This document shows, one piece after another, positions 57,661-64,000 of a stretch of DNA of 64,000 nt. The stretch lies in the NCBI RefSeq assembly GCF_002412165.1, contig NZ_NXIA01000006.1:62001-126000 (forward strand), read 5' to 3'. This DNA comes from Curtobacterium sp. 'Ferrero'. Its GTDB lineage: Bacteria > Actinomycetota > Actinomycetes > Actinomycetales > Microbacteriaceae. The notes below the pieces were generated by a model. The model saw only the letters and a list, made by a program, of their open reading frames with translations, did no database searches and was not told the origin of the DNA. Positions within the stretch are counted from its first letter, which is position 1. Each line of letters starts with the position of its first letter. The position numbers and the translations under genes are program-made.

Positions 57661-57713
57661 GGTCGGAGTCGCCGGAGGGGCTGGCGACACCGACCACCGT
57701 GAAGGGGTGCAAC

Positions 57714-58010
57714 GTGGCCAACATCAACGTCTCCTACCAGGAGCTCAACAGCAACGCAGACCGACTCGTCGCCGGGCGTGACGAGATCAACACGACGCTC
57801 TCGAAGCTGCAGTCGCAGATCGCGGCGCTGACCCAAGCGGGGTTCCAGACGGACCGTTCGTCGGGTGCCTACAACGAGGCGTACCAGCGCTTCACCAACG
57901 GGGCGCAGAACACGATCGGCGGGCTCAACGACCTCGCGCAGTTCCTGCGGACGACCGCGCAGACGCTGGGTGACGTCGACCAGCAGCTGGCATCGAAGCT
58001 CGGGCGCTGA
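57714..58010 (+). CDS. WXG100 (ESAT-6)-like small secreted protein
   Basis: 98 residues, the standard size. A first helix at about 8-40 and a second at about 52-93 flank the turn AGFQTDRSSG at 42-51, where the usual W-x-G is replaced by F44 and a late glycine. YNEAYQRF continues helix two as in WXG100 proteins. There is no signal peptide. GTG 57714 follows AAGGGGTG. Next to an EccC motor it is the likely structural substrate or chaperone, probably dimeric with itself or with the next product. Confidence 0.83.
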   Translation: MANINVSYQELNSNADRLVAGRDEINTTLSKLQSQIAALTQAGFQTDRSSGAYNEAYQRFTNGAQNTIGGLNDLAQFLRTTAQTLGDVDQQLASKLGR

Positions 58011-58083
58011 GCGGACGCACGGATCATCGGATGGCCGGTGGCGCGTCGCAGTGCGCCGGCCGTCCGGGTACTCGGGGGTGAAC

Positions 58084-58374
58084 ATGAGCGGCAAGCTCAG
58101 AGTGTCGTACGCGGCACTCGAATCGTTGTCGACCTCGGTGACGTCAGCAGCCGACGCCGTCGAGATCGGATCGAAGATCGAAGGCGGTCAGGGGAACGTC
58201 GAGATCGGATCGGACATCGTCGCGGACGCCTTGTCGAACGCGACGAAGCAGCAGGTGCAACGGTCGCAGATCGCGGCGGAGAGCATCCGGGCGGCCGGGA
58301 AGTTCCCGTTGTCCGTGAAGCAGTCGTACGCCGACGCCGATGCTGCGCAGGCACGAGCGATGGCGGCGCAATGA
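58084..58374 (+). CDS. 96-residue helical companion protein in the type VII locus
   Basis: Residues 1-30 (LRVSYAALESLSTSVTSAADAVEIGS) and 44-72 form predicted helices separated by a Gly-rich break IEGGQGNVEIGSDIVADAL. Residues 73-96 are Ala/Gln-rich. There is no signal peptide or W-x-G. Size and position suit the LXG-partner (Lap/WxxxG-like) group that escorts LXG effectors, but I cannot place it in a named family. Its stop overlaps the effector ATG (ATGA). Confidence 0.7.
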   Translation: MSGKLRVSYAALESLSTSVTSAADAVEIGSKIEGGQGNVEIGSDIVADALSNATKQQVQRSQIAAESIRAAGKFPLSVKQSYADADAAQARAMAAQ

Positions 58375-60110
58375 GCTGGACGCATGACGACCCCGGGCAG
58401 GGGAGTCCCGCGGGGATCCTCGGCGTCGCCGGGCTCCGTACCGCGCGGGCGAGCAAGGTGCGGGACGCGCAGCGCACGCTGCACAACGCGAGTTCCCAGT
58501 CTGGAGTGGACTGGGAAGCGGGAAGCCAGCGGTCGTTCGCAGCGCAGCTGGCGAAGCACGCGGCGGACATCGAACTGGTGGCGACGGGGCTCGAGAAGCA
58601 GGCGGAGGCGTTGACGACCTACGCGGGGCAGTTGACGCAGATCAAGGACCGGCAGACGGTGCTGGAACGGCAAAGGAGCGCCGCGCAGAACCGTCTCGCC
58701 CTGGCGCGGATGAAGATGCTCGGGACGCCGGACGTGCCGAACTTCACGAGGCAAGGAGACTCGAACGACGACGACCGCAAGAGGCGCGCCGCAGCAGAGA
58801 CTGCCAACACTGACGCAGAGGCCGACTTGCGGGCGATCGAAGCGCTATGGGACCAGTTGGTTACGGATAGGCGAAGTATCGACACTTCTTGCGCGCAAGC
58901 CCTTACGGCCGGCGAGGTGCTCGGCGGTCTCGCCGTACTCAGCACGGGTTCACTCCCCAGCATCGCTCCAGACCTTTTCTTGAAGATGCTGGGCGAACTG
59001 AGCCGCGCGGATCTCGAGATCCTGACGAAGCAATTCCCCGAGACAAGAAATCTCCTCGACGGGACCGATCCGAGCAAGATAGCTGATTGGTGGGGGGCTC
59101 TCCCGCGGGAACAGCGTGACGCCCTCATTGCAGGGGCATCGACGGTGATCGGAGGGCTGAACGGTATTCCGGCCTTGGATCGAGTGGAAGCCAATCGCCT
59201 GAATGCGAAGGTGCAACTTGCGCGAGTTGAGACAACACTCGAAGATCGAGAGCGGATAGCTCGTGATGCTGGTCGCGACCCGGACGACGACCCGGACATC
59301 GCCGATCTCCGACGGCAGGTGGAATATCTCCGTGACGCTTCAATCGATCCTCCGAAGGTGCAGCTTTATCTCTATCAGCCTGACTTGGACCGGATCGTCG
59401 AAATGGTAGGCACCCCCAGTGCCAGAACGGAAAAGGTCCTGACGTACTCGCCGGGGACTTTCGGCAACCTGCAAGGCTTCTACGATCGCAATACCCAACA
59501 GGTTTCCACTTGGTTGCAGCAACAGGACAAGGAGGGCCTGGTTGCGTTCGTCTACAAGGACGGACGCTACCCTCAGAATCCGCTCACCGAAGCCAATGAT
59601 GAGGCTTATGCGCGCAGGACCGGAGCGCAGCTTGCCAATTTTGAAGATGGGTTGTCCAAAGACCCGCTGCTAGCTGGCCGACAGTCCGTCGGTATCGGGC
59701 ACAGCTGGGGAACGGCGAACGTAACCTCGTCAGAGCTCGCTGGGGCTCACTACGATACGGTGATCTCGTTGTCCGGAGCCGGGACGCCAAGCTCGTGGGT
59801 GAAGAACTCCCAGACGCACTACGCGGACTTCTCCTATCCCGACATTCTGCAGGACGCCCAAGACATCCGCGTCGGTGAGCACGGTGTTGTTTGGGGAGGA
59901 CGCAACCCACGAGAAGTCGGATTCGATCATGGAGATTACTACAAAGCACCTCTGAGTTGGACCAACTTCCCGGGTAATTTTCTTGTGAACCCCCTGCTGA
60001 GAGCTTCGGCTGGTCTCGATTCACATAACCTCACGGCTACTTCTGATCCCGCAAACACGGATCTACTCGACGACATGCGTGATTACATATACACCACGGA
60101 AGACCGATGA
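58371..60110 (+). CDS. candidate type VII effector: WXG/LXG-like N terminus plus alpha/beta-hydrolase C terminus
   Basis: 579 residues, no signal peptide. Residues 25-115 are a helical hairpin with the turn W48-E-A-G51 and SFAAQLAKHA, like a fused WXG100 domain. Residues 120-330 are helical and charged. The C-terminal third has a nucleophile elbow G443-H-S445-W-G447, then VISLSGAGTPSSW and a late H552 in LDSHNLT, fitting an alpha/beta-hydrolase of the DUF1023 type (lipase or esterase). G+C falls from about 68% near 58,560 to about 50-55% after 59,300. It overlaps both neighbours by four bases. The reaction is inferred. Confidence 0.8.
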   Translation: MSWTHDDPGQGSPAGILGVAGLRTARASKVRDAQRTLHNASSQSGVDWEAGSQRSFAAQLAKHAADIELVATGLEKQAEALTTYAGQLTQIKDRQTVLERQRSAAQNRLALARMKMLGTPDVPNFTRQGDSNDDDRKRRAAAETANTDAEADLRAIEALWDQLVTDRRSIDTSCAQALTAGEVLGGLAVLSTGSLPSIAPDLFLKMLGELSRADLEILTKQFPETRNLLDGTDPSKIADWWGALPREQRDALIAGASTVIGGLNGIPALDRVEANRLNAKVQLARVETTLEDRERIARDAGRDPDDDPDIADLRRQVEYLRDASIDPPKVQLYLYQPDLDRIVEMVGTPSARTEKVLTYSPGTFGNLQGFYDRNTQQVSTWLQQQDKEGLVAFVYKDGRYPQNPLTEANDEAYARRTGAQLANFEDGLSKDPLLAGRQSVGIGHSWGTANVTSSELAGAHYDTVISLSGAGTPSSWVKNSQTHYADFSYPDILQDAQDIRVGEHGVVWGGRNPREVGFDHGDYYKAPLSWTNFPGNFLVNPLLRASAGLDSHNLTATSDPANTDLLDDMRDYIYTTEDR

Positions 60111-60595
60111 CCATGCTGAGATGCGTCGCGATTGCAACGATTGTGACGCTGTTGACGGGGTGCGCGATGAAGAACGAACTGCCAGCTGATCCGCAAGATC
60201 GGATTGCCGCCGCGAAGCGCATGACCCAAAAAGCCGAGTCGCGTGTCATTGCTCTTGTTCCCGCTGCGAAACTGATGGAAGTTGAACAGCTCGACACCGG
60301 AGCGATTCTTTCGTGTTCATCCGGCTACCGATGGACGGGTGGTGTAAGAGCGCCGCTTCATTCTGGCGTTGATGGAAAGGCTGTGCAAGCCGCGTTGGCG
60401 AGTGCGGCCTCGGATCATGGGTTCACAGTGACCGACGACAAGCTTCTCACTGGCAAAACACGCTACAAGCTTGTAGACGACACAGGCGTTGAGCTCCTGG
60501 TAACGATGTACAAGAGGGAGACGCTCGTGAACATCACGTCAGCGTCACCGTGCTTCAGCTTGCCCGAGGGGTTCCACCCACCATCGGTGTATTGA
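60107..60595 (+). CDS. lipoprotein, candidate immunity protein
   Basis: 162 residues. The signal peptide MTMLRCVAIATIVTLLTGC ends in a lipobox with C19. The mature part has two later cysteines (SCSSGYRW, SPCFSLPEG) that may form a disulphide, a repeat-free alpha/beta pattern and no catalytic motif. ATG overlaps the effector stop (ATGA). Composition is 55% G+C in a sampled line. Its tight coupling to the hydrolase suggests protection against it at the membrane surface. Confidence 0.75.
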   Translation: MTMLRCVAIATIVTLLTGCAMKNELPADPQDRIAAAKRMTQKAESRVIALVPAAKLMEVEQLDTGAILSCSSGYRWTGGVRAPLHSGVDGKAVQAALASAASDHGFTVTDDKLLTGKTRYKLVDDTGVELLVTMYKRETLVNITSASPCFSLPEGFHPPSVY

Positions 60596-60894
60596 CCGTG
60601 AGTGCCCAACGGCGTCGGTCTCGCTGTTTCAACGGCTGCGAGTCAAGCAGGATCGACTTGTTGATGCCTCTGAGTCGTTCCTTCGCGACTGTCTTGGGTC
60701 CCGGACCGGCTATTGATGTCAACTTGTTTCGCCTTGCACGCGATCACTGCGCAACTTCCACCTCGGAATTGTCGACGAGCGACTATGCGGCAGGGGAGGC
60801 ACCTGCCCAAGGTCATGCCCGCGGCTCTCGCTCACTCTTCCGGTGGCGGCGGGAACACGACAACGGGCACGAATCACCTGTTGTAGCGGCAGCG
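60596..60894. other. 299-base stretch between the two lipoprotein genes
   Basis: The frame upstream of the second lipoprotein is open but reads as Arg/Ser-rich sequence unlike a protein, without a ribosome binding site. I see no hairpin or promoter with confidence. It may be the decayed remains of another small gene. Confidence 0.45.
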
Positions 60895-61410
60895 ATGGTG
60901 CGACGTGGGGCAGCGAAACTTCTGGCGCTAGGCGGTTCAATCGCTCTCGTGATGCTCGCAGGAGGCTGCGCGGAGAGTCATGCAGATGCGCCGCAGCAGA
61001 CCGCGAGAGGTGGGCAGTCCCTGTCGCAGGCGAAGCGAGAGCTTGCGCACCAGTCCGGCTTACGAAGAACGAACATCGAAGTGGATAGGAGCTACTCGGG
61101 TCCGAGCGCGCGTAGCCTCATCACCGTCGAGGGCACCGTGTCCAAGAAGGCGCTGATACCGGAATACATCGACTACATGGCGCAGGTTGGTTGGTCGGTC
61201 AATGACGTCGAACCAGATACGGGAATCTTCGTGCGAATCCGATCGACGCCGCAACCGATCATCGGTGCGATTGCGCGGATGAACGGTTGGACCACGGCGA
61301 CTTATTCGCCCTCCACGGACGGCCTGAAACAATTCGTCACGCTGCCCAAAGCGGCGGTGCGGCAGCGCTTCGGTGATTGGCCCGGGCCACCGCCGATGGC
61401 TATTCCTTGA
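60895..61410 (+). CDS. second lipoprotein of the type VII locus
   Basis: 171 residues. Signal peptide MVRRGAAKLLALGGSIALVM leads to LAGGC with C25 as the lipidation site. The mature protein is hydrophilic, with VDRSYSGPSARSLITVEGTVS, EYIDYMAQVGWSVNDVEPDTG and a C-terminal Pro-rich end. No family is recognised. Low G+C like its neighbour. A longer frame from 60550 was rejected because the signal peptide would be internal. Confidence 0.7.
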   Translation: MVRRGAAKLLALGGSIALVMLAGGCAESHADAPQQTARGGQSLSQAKRELAHQSGLRRTNIEVDRSYSGPSARSLITVEGTVSKKALIPEYIDYMAQVGWSVNDVEPDTGIFVRIRSTPQPIIGAIARMNGWTTATYSPSTDGLKQFVTLPKAAVRQRFGDWPGPPPMAIP

Positions 61411-61626
61411 TCGCGCAAAGATGACAGCGTTTGATGCAGCCCAAAGCAGTTCGCCACCGTTATCGTCTTCTGCATTGCGGAGCTCTGATGCATCGCGCAG
61501 GTCGTCCTCCTGGTCGCGATCGTCGTGTGAGACCTCGGCGCCATCCGCTGACTGGAACAGACGAACGGTCGTCTCGGGGGACACCGGCCTCGGCCGGCGC
61601 GGGGCATCGCAGCGCATCCTCGGACC

Positions 61627-62523
61627 ATGACCGACCGGACCATCGCCGACGCTGCCAGCCCCATCCTCCCGGGCGGCACCTACCGCCTCGCCGACAACCT
61701 CGAGCTGACCCGATTCGGCTACGGCGCGATGCAGCTCGCCGGACCGAACGTCTTCGGCCCGCCGAAGGACCACGACGAAGCCGTCCGTGTCCTCCGCGCA
61801 GTGGCTGACGCCGGCATCACCCACATCGACACCGCGGACTTCTACGGCCCGCACGTCACGAACGAACTCATCCGCGACGCACTGCACCCGTACCCGGACA
61901 ACCTCCACATCGTGACGAAGGTCGGCACGCGTCGCGACGACAAGGGGCGGTGGCCACAGGCGCGGAAGCCCGAACAGCTGATCGAGCAGGTGCACGACAA
62001 CCTCCGCACGCTCGGGCTGGAGCAGCTGGAAGTTGTGAACCTCCGCGTGGGCGGGTTCGACGCACCGGAGCCGGGCAGCCTCGCGCCGCAGTTCGAGGCT
62101 CTCGCCGAGCTCCAGCAGCAGGGACTCATCCGGCACCTCGGCCTCTCGACGGTCACGGCCGAGCAACTTGCGGAAGCACAGGGCATCGCTCCCGTGGTGT
62201 GCGTGCAGAACATGTTCAACGTCGCCCGCCGCGAGGACGAGGCCCTCGTCGAGTCAACGGCGGAGCAGGGCATCGCCTACGTGCCGTACTTCCCGTTGGG
62301 CGGCTTCTCGCCGATCGAGTACGCCACGCTCGACGCCGTCGCGGAGCGGTTGCACGTGTCGCGGCTGACGGTGGCGCTGTCGTGGCTGCTCAAGCGGTCG
62401 CCGAACATCCTGCTCATCGCGGGGACCTCTTCGGTCGAGCACCTGCACGAGAACATCGCCTCGGCCGGGTTCGACCTGCCGGCGGACGCCGTGGCCGAAC
62501 TCGAAGCCCTCGGCGCCGCCTGA
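61627..62523 (+). CDS. aldo/keto reductase, second paralogue
   Basis: 298 residues, with a nine-residue longer N terminus than the copy at 52147. The same active-site segments are present: HIDTADFYGPHVTN, IVTKVG, and SRLTVALSWLLKRSPNILLIAGTSS. By eye about 56 of 285 aligned residues differ. G+C returns to the genomic level. Position and orientation make it the right-hand direct copy flanking the type VII locus. Confidence 0.9.
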   Translation: MTDRTIADAASPILPGGTYRLADNLELTRFGYGAMQLAGPNVFGPPKDHDEAVRVLRAVADAGITHIDTADFYGPHVTNELIRDALHPYPDNLHIVTKVGTRRDDKGRWPQARKPEQLIEQVHDNLRTLGLEQLEVVNLRVGGFDAPEPGSLAPQFEALAELQQQGLIRHLGLSTVTAEQLAEAQGIAPVVCVQNMFNVARREDEALVESTAEQGIAYVPYFPLGGFSPIEYATLDAVAERLHVSRLTVALSWLLKRSPNILLIAGTSSVEHLHENIASAGFDLPADAVAELEALGAA

Positions 62524-62530
62524 CCGCAAC

Positions 62531-62600
62531 CCGCGCCGCCAAGCCGCGCCGCCGCGCCGCGCCGCGCCGCGCCGCCGCGCCGCCAAGCCGGTACCGCCCA
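62531..62600. repeat. GCCGC simple-sequence stretch
   Basis: A run of GCCGC/GCC units with three AAGCC interruptions lies just after the second AKR stop. A GTCGGCCGTC repeat precedes the RecQ stop (62668-62690). No gene lies between 62524 and 62682. Confidence 0.6.
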
Positions 62601-62682
62601 AGCCGCGTTCCCGCACGCAAGGCACGAACGGAGCGGGAACCACCCGCGCCGCTGTCAGGCGTCAGCCGTCGGCCGTCGGCCG

Positions 62683-64000
62683 TCAGCCGACGGCCGCGAG
62701 CGCGAACGGCAGCACGGCCGATGCCCCGGCCCGCCGGAGTTCCCGGCCCGCCACGGTCATCGTCCACCGGCTGTCGACGAGGTCGTCCACGAGCAGTACC
62801 GGACCCTCGTGCGACCGCAGCGCGGCGGCGAGCGCGGGATCGACCACGAAGGTGTCCCACACGCCAGCGAGTCGGTAGGCGCTGTTCGTCGCACCGTCAC
62901 CACGTGGTGTTCCTCCTGACCGGCCGAGCGTGCCGAGGAACTGCAGCCGCCCGATCGAGGCGATGGCCTCCGCGAGGGAGGCGACCAGTGCCGGACGCGA
63001 CCGCGACGACATCGCGACGACGCCGGTCGGGCGCTCGGCCCACGGCCAGTCCTTGAGCGCGCGGACGCAGCCGTCGACGAGTTCCCGGGAAACGGGAGCG
63101 TCGGGGACCCCGGCGGCGAACAGCGCGCGCAGCGGACCGCCCCACCCGAGGTCGGTCAGACGCGCGACCGCACGCCCCGGCTCGACGAGCTCGTCCACGC
63201 CGATCTTCCCGCGGACGGGGACGCCGAGCGCGCTCATGCCGGACGGCCACTGCGCTCGCGGCGCGATCTCGACGCCGACCCGGTCGAGTGCGGAGGCCGC
63301 ACCCGAGGCATCGGACGCGGAGACGTCCGTCGGGTACCAGGCACCGGCGCAGTTGTCGCACCGACCGCAGGGCTCCGCCGACGGATCGTCGAGGTCCTGC
63401 TGGAGCAGCTGCATCCGGCACGCCGTGGTCGACTCGTACGCGAGCATCGACGCGGCTTCGGCAGCGCGTGCTGCGGCGACGCGTTCGTAGCGCGGTGCGT
63501 CGTACTCCCACCGCCGGCCGGTCGCGATCCAGCCTCCGGTGACCCGCTGCACGGCACCGTCGACGTCGAGCACCTTGAGCAGAAGTTCGAGTGTCGACCG
63601 CTTGATGTCGACGAGCCCTTCGAGCGCGACGGTCGACATCGGCGACGAGGACGCCGACAGGGCGTCGAGCACCGCTGCGGCGCGCGCCTCGGTCGGCATC
63701 GACGTCGTGGCGAAGTACTGCCAGATCTCCTGGTCCTCGCGCCCGGGGAGCAGGAGGACGTCGGCGTTGTCGGTGGCTCGCCCGGCACGACCGATCTGCT
63801 GGTAGTAGGCCACGGGGGAGGAGGGAGCCCCGACGTGCACGACGAACCCGAGGTCTGGCTTGTCGAAACCCATGCCGAGCGCGCTCGTCGCCACCAACGC
63901 CTTCAGCTCGTTGCCCTTGAGTTGCTGCTCGAGCTGCTCGCGTTCCTCGGTGTCGGTCCGTCCCGTGTACGCACGGACGGCGTACCCGTTCTCACGCAGG
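62683..64000 (-). CDS. RecQ family DNA helicase with C-terminal phosphoribosyltransferase-like domain (partial)
   Basis: At least 438 residues; the 5' end with the first helicase domain lies beyond the window. The second RecA-like domain is visible: ENGYAVRAYTGRTD, TSALGMGFDKPDLGFVVHVG and QQIGRAGR (motif VI). A zinc-binding subdomain follows (STTACRMQLLQQDL, CGRCDNCAG). The last 100 residues contain GPVLLVDDLVDSRWTMTVAGRELRRAGA, a PRPP-binding loop signature of type I phosphoribosyltransferases. This fusion occurs in actinobacterial RecQ-like proteins; the role of the second domain is unknown. Confidence 0.88.
   Translation of the reverse strand, partial: LRENGYAVRAYTGRTDTEEREQLEQQLKGNELKALVATSALGMGFDKPDLGFVVHVGAPSSPVAYYQQIGRAGRATDNADVLLLPGREDQEIWQYFATTSMPTEARAAAVLDALSASSSPMSTVALEGLVDIKRSTLELLLKVLDVDGAVQRVTGGWIATGRRWEYDAPRYERVAAARAAEAASMLAYESTTACRMQLLQQDLDDPSAEPCGRCDNCAGAWYPTDVSASDASGAASALDRVGVEIAPRAQWPSGMSALGVPVRGKIGVDELVEPGRAVARLTDLGWGGPLRALFAAGVPDAPVSRELVDGCVRALKDWPWAERPTGVVAMSSRSRPALVASLAEAIASIGRLQFLGTLGRSGGTPRGDGATNSAYRLAGVWDTFVVDPALAAALRSHEGPVLLVDDLVDSRWTMTVAGRELRRAGASAVLPFALAAVG

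Noticed and set aside
60550..60894. Longer N terminus for the second lipoprotein
   Set aside because: It would bury the signal peptide and lipobox 115 residues inside the protein, and it has no ribosome binding site or protein-like composition.
53107..61410. A complete ESX system
   Set aside because: EccB, EccD, EccE, EspG and mycosin genes are absent from the window, and the motor architecture is EssC-like, so only a type VII-like locus is claimed.
52147..62523. Prophage or integrative element
   Set aside because: No integrase, transposase, phage structural gene or tRNA attachment site is seen; only paralogous flanking genes.

Overview
The window comes from a high-G+C actinobacterium, most likely a member of the Microbacteriaceae, with a Curtobacterium-like gene set. 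The support is indirect: G+C is about 70% by hand count, GTG and TTG starts are common, many starts follow a TANNNT -10 hexamer by 7-8 bases (leaderless), and the gene order rpsO / pnp / M16 peptidase / dapB / thyA-folA / dapA / rnj / ftsK / pgsA / cinA / recA-recX / miaB-miaA / dapF / hflX / lexA / his / scpAB / tyrA-cmk-der is typical of the group. I see no rRNA, tRNA, transposase, integrase or CRISPR array.

Layout. 1-3.5 kb: tail of a UvrD/HelD-type helicase, a protealysin-like M4 protease with its emfourin-type inhibitor, a membrane-anchored GH6 cellulase and a VanZ-like protein. 3.5-10 kb: rpsO, a flavin group (FMN reductase, Ser/Thr-rich anchored protein, ApbE), a secreted coiled-coil lysozyme-like protein, and pnp with a long leader. 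10-21 kb: PEBP protein, TetR regulator with a dyad-rich divergent region, M16 peptidase, histidine phosphatase, GNAT and dapB sharing a palindromic -10, thyA-folA, dapA, RNase J. 21-36 kb: ftsK, pgsA, cinA, ClgR-like regulator, recA-recX, miaB-miaA-dapF, methyltransferase, hflX, and lexA divergent from a LysM cell-division suppressor. SOS boxes lie upstream of recA and between lexA and the LysM gene. 36-53 kb: hisC-hisB-hisH-priA, an SseB-like gene, an orphan parA with scpA-scpB-rluB, a large secreted Ig-like-repeat protein inserted before tyrA, then tyrA-cmk-der and small membrane proteins.

The most unusual part is 53.1-61.4 kb, a compact type VII secretion-like locus. It holds a 1493-residue ubiquitin-like/FHA/triple-ATPase EccC-type motor, a WXG100-like protein, a 96-residue helical companion, and a 579-residue protein with an N-terminal WXG-like helical region and a C-terminal alpha/beta-hydrolase region with a GHSWG elbow. 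Two lipoproteins follow. No EccB, EccD, EccE or mycosin gene is present in the window. G+C falls from about 70% to 50-55% part-way through the hydrolase gene and stays low across the lipoproteins. That pattern suggests a conserved targeting end joined to an exchanged toxin/immunity end. The locus is bracketed by two directly repeated aldo/keto reductase genes about 80% identical in protein. The window ends inside a RecQ-like helicase fused to a phosphoribosyltransferase-like domain.

Recurring sequence themes are a family of GGGAGGC-based palindromes between genes, including one 28-bp perfect palindrome present identically at 6.06 kb and 53.04 kb; other inverted or tandem repeats between genes; and in-frame tandem repeats lengthening the N termini of RecX, MiaA and RluB.
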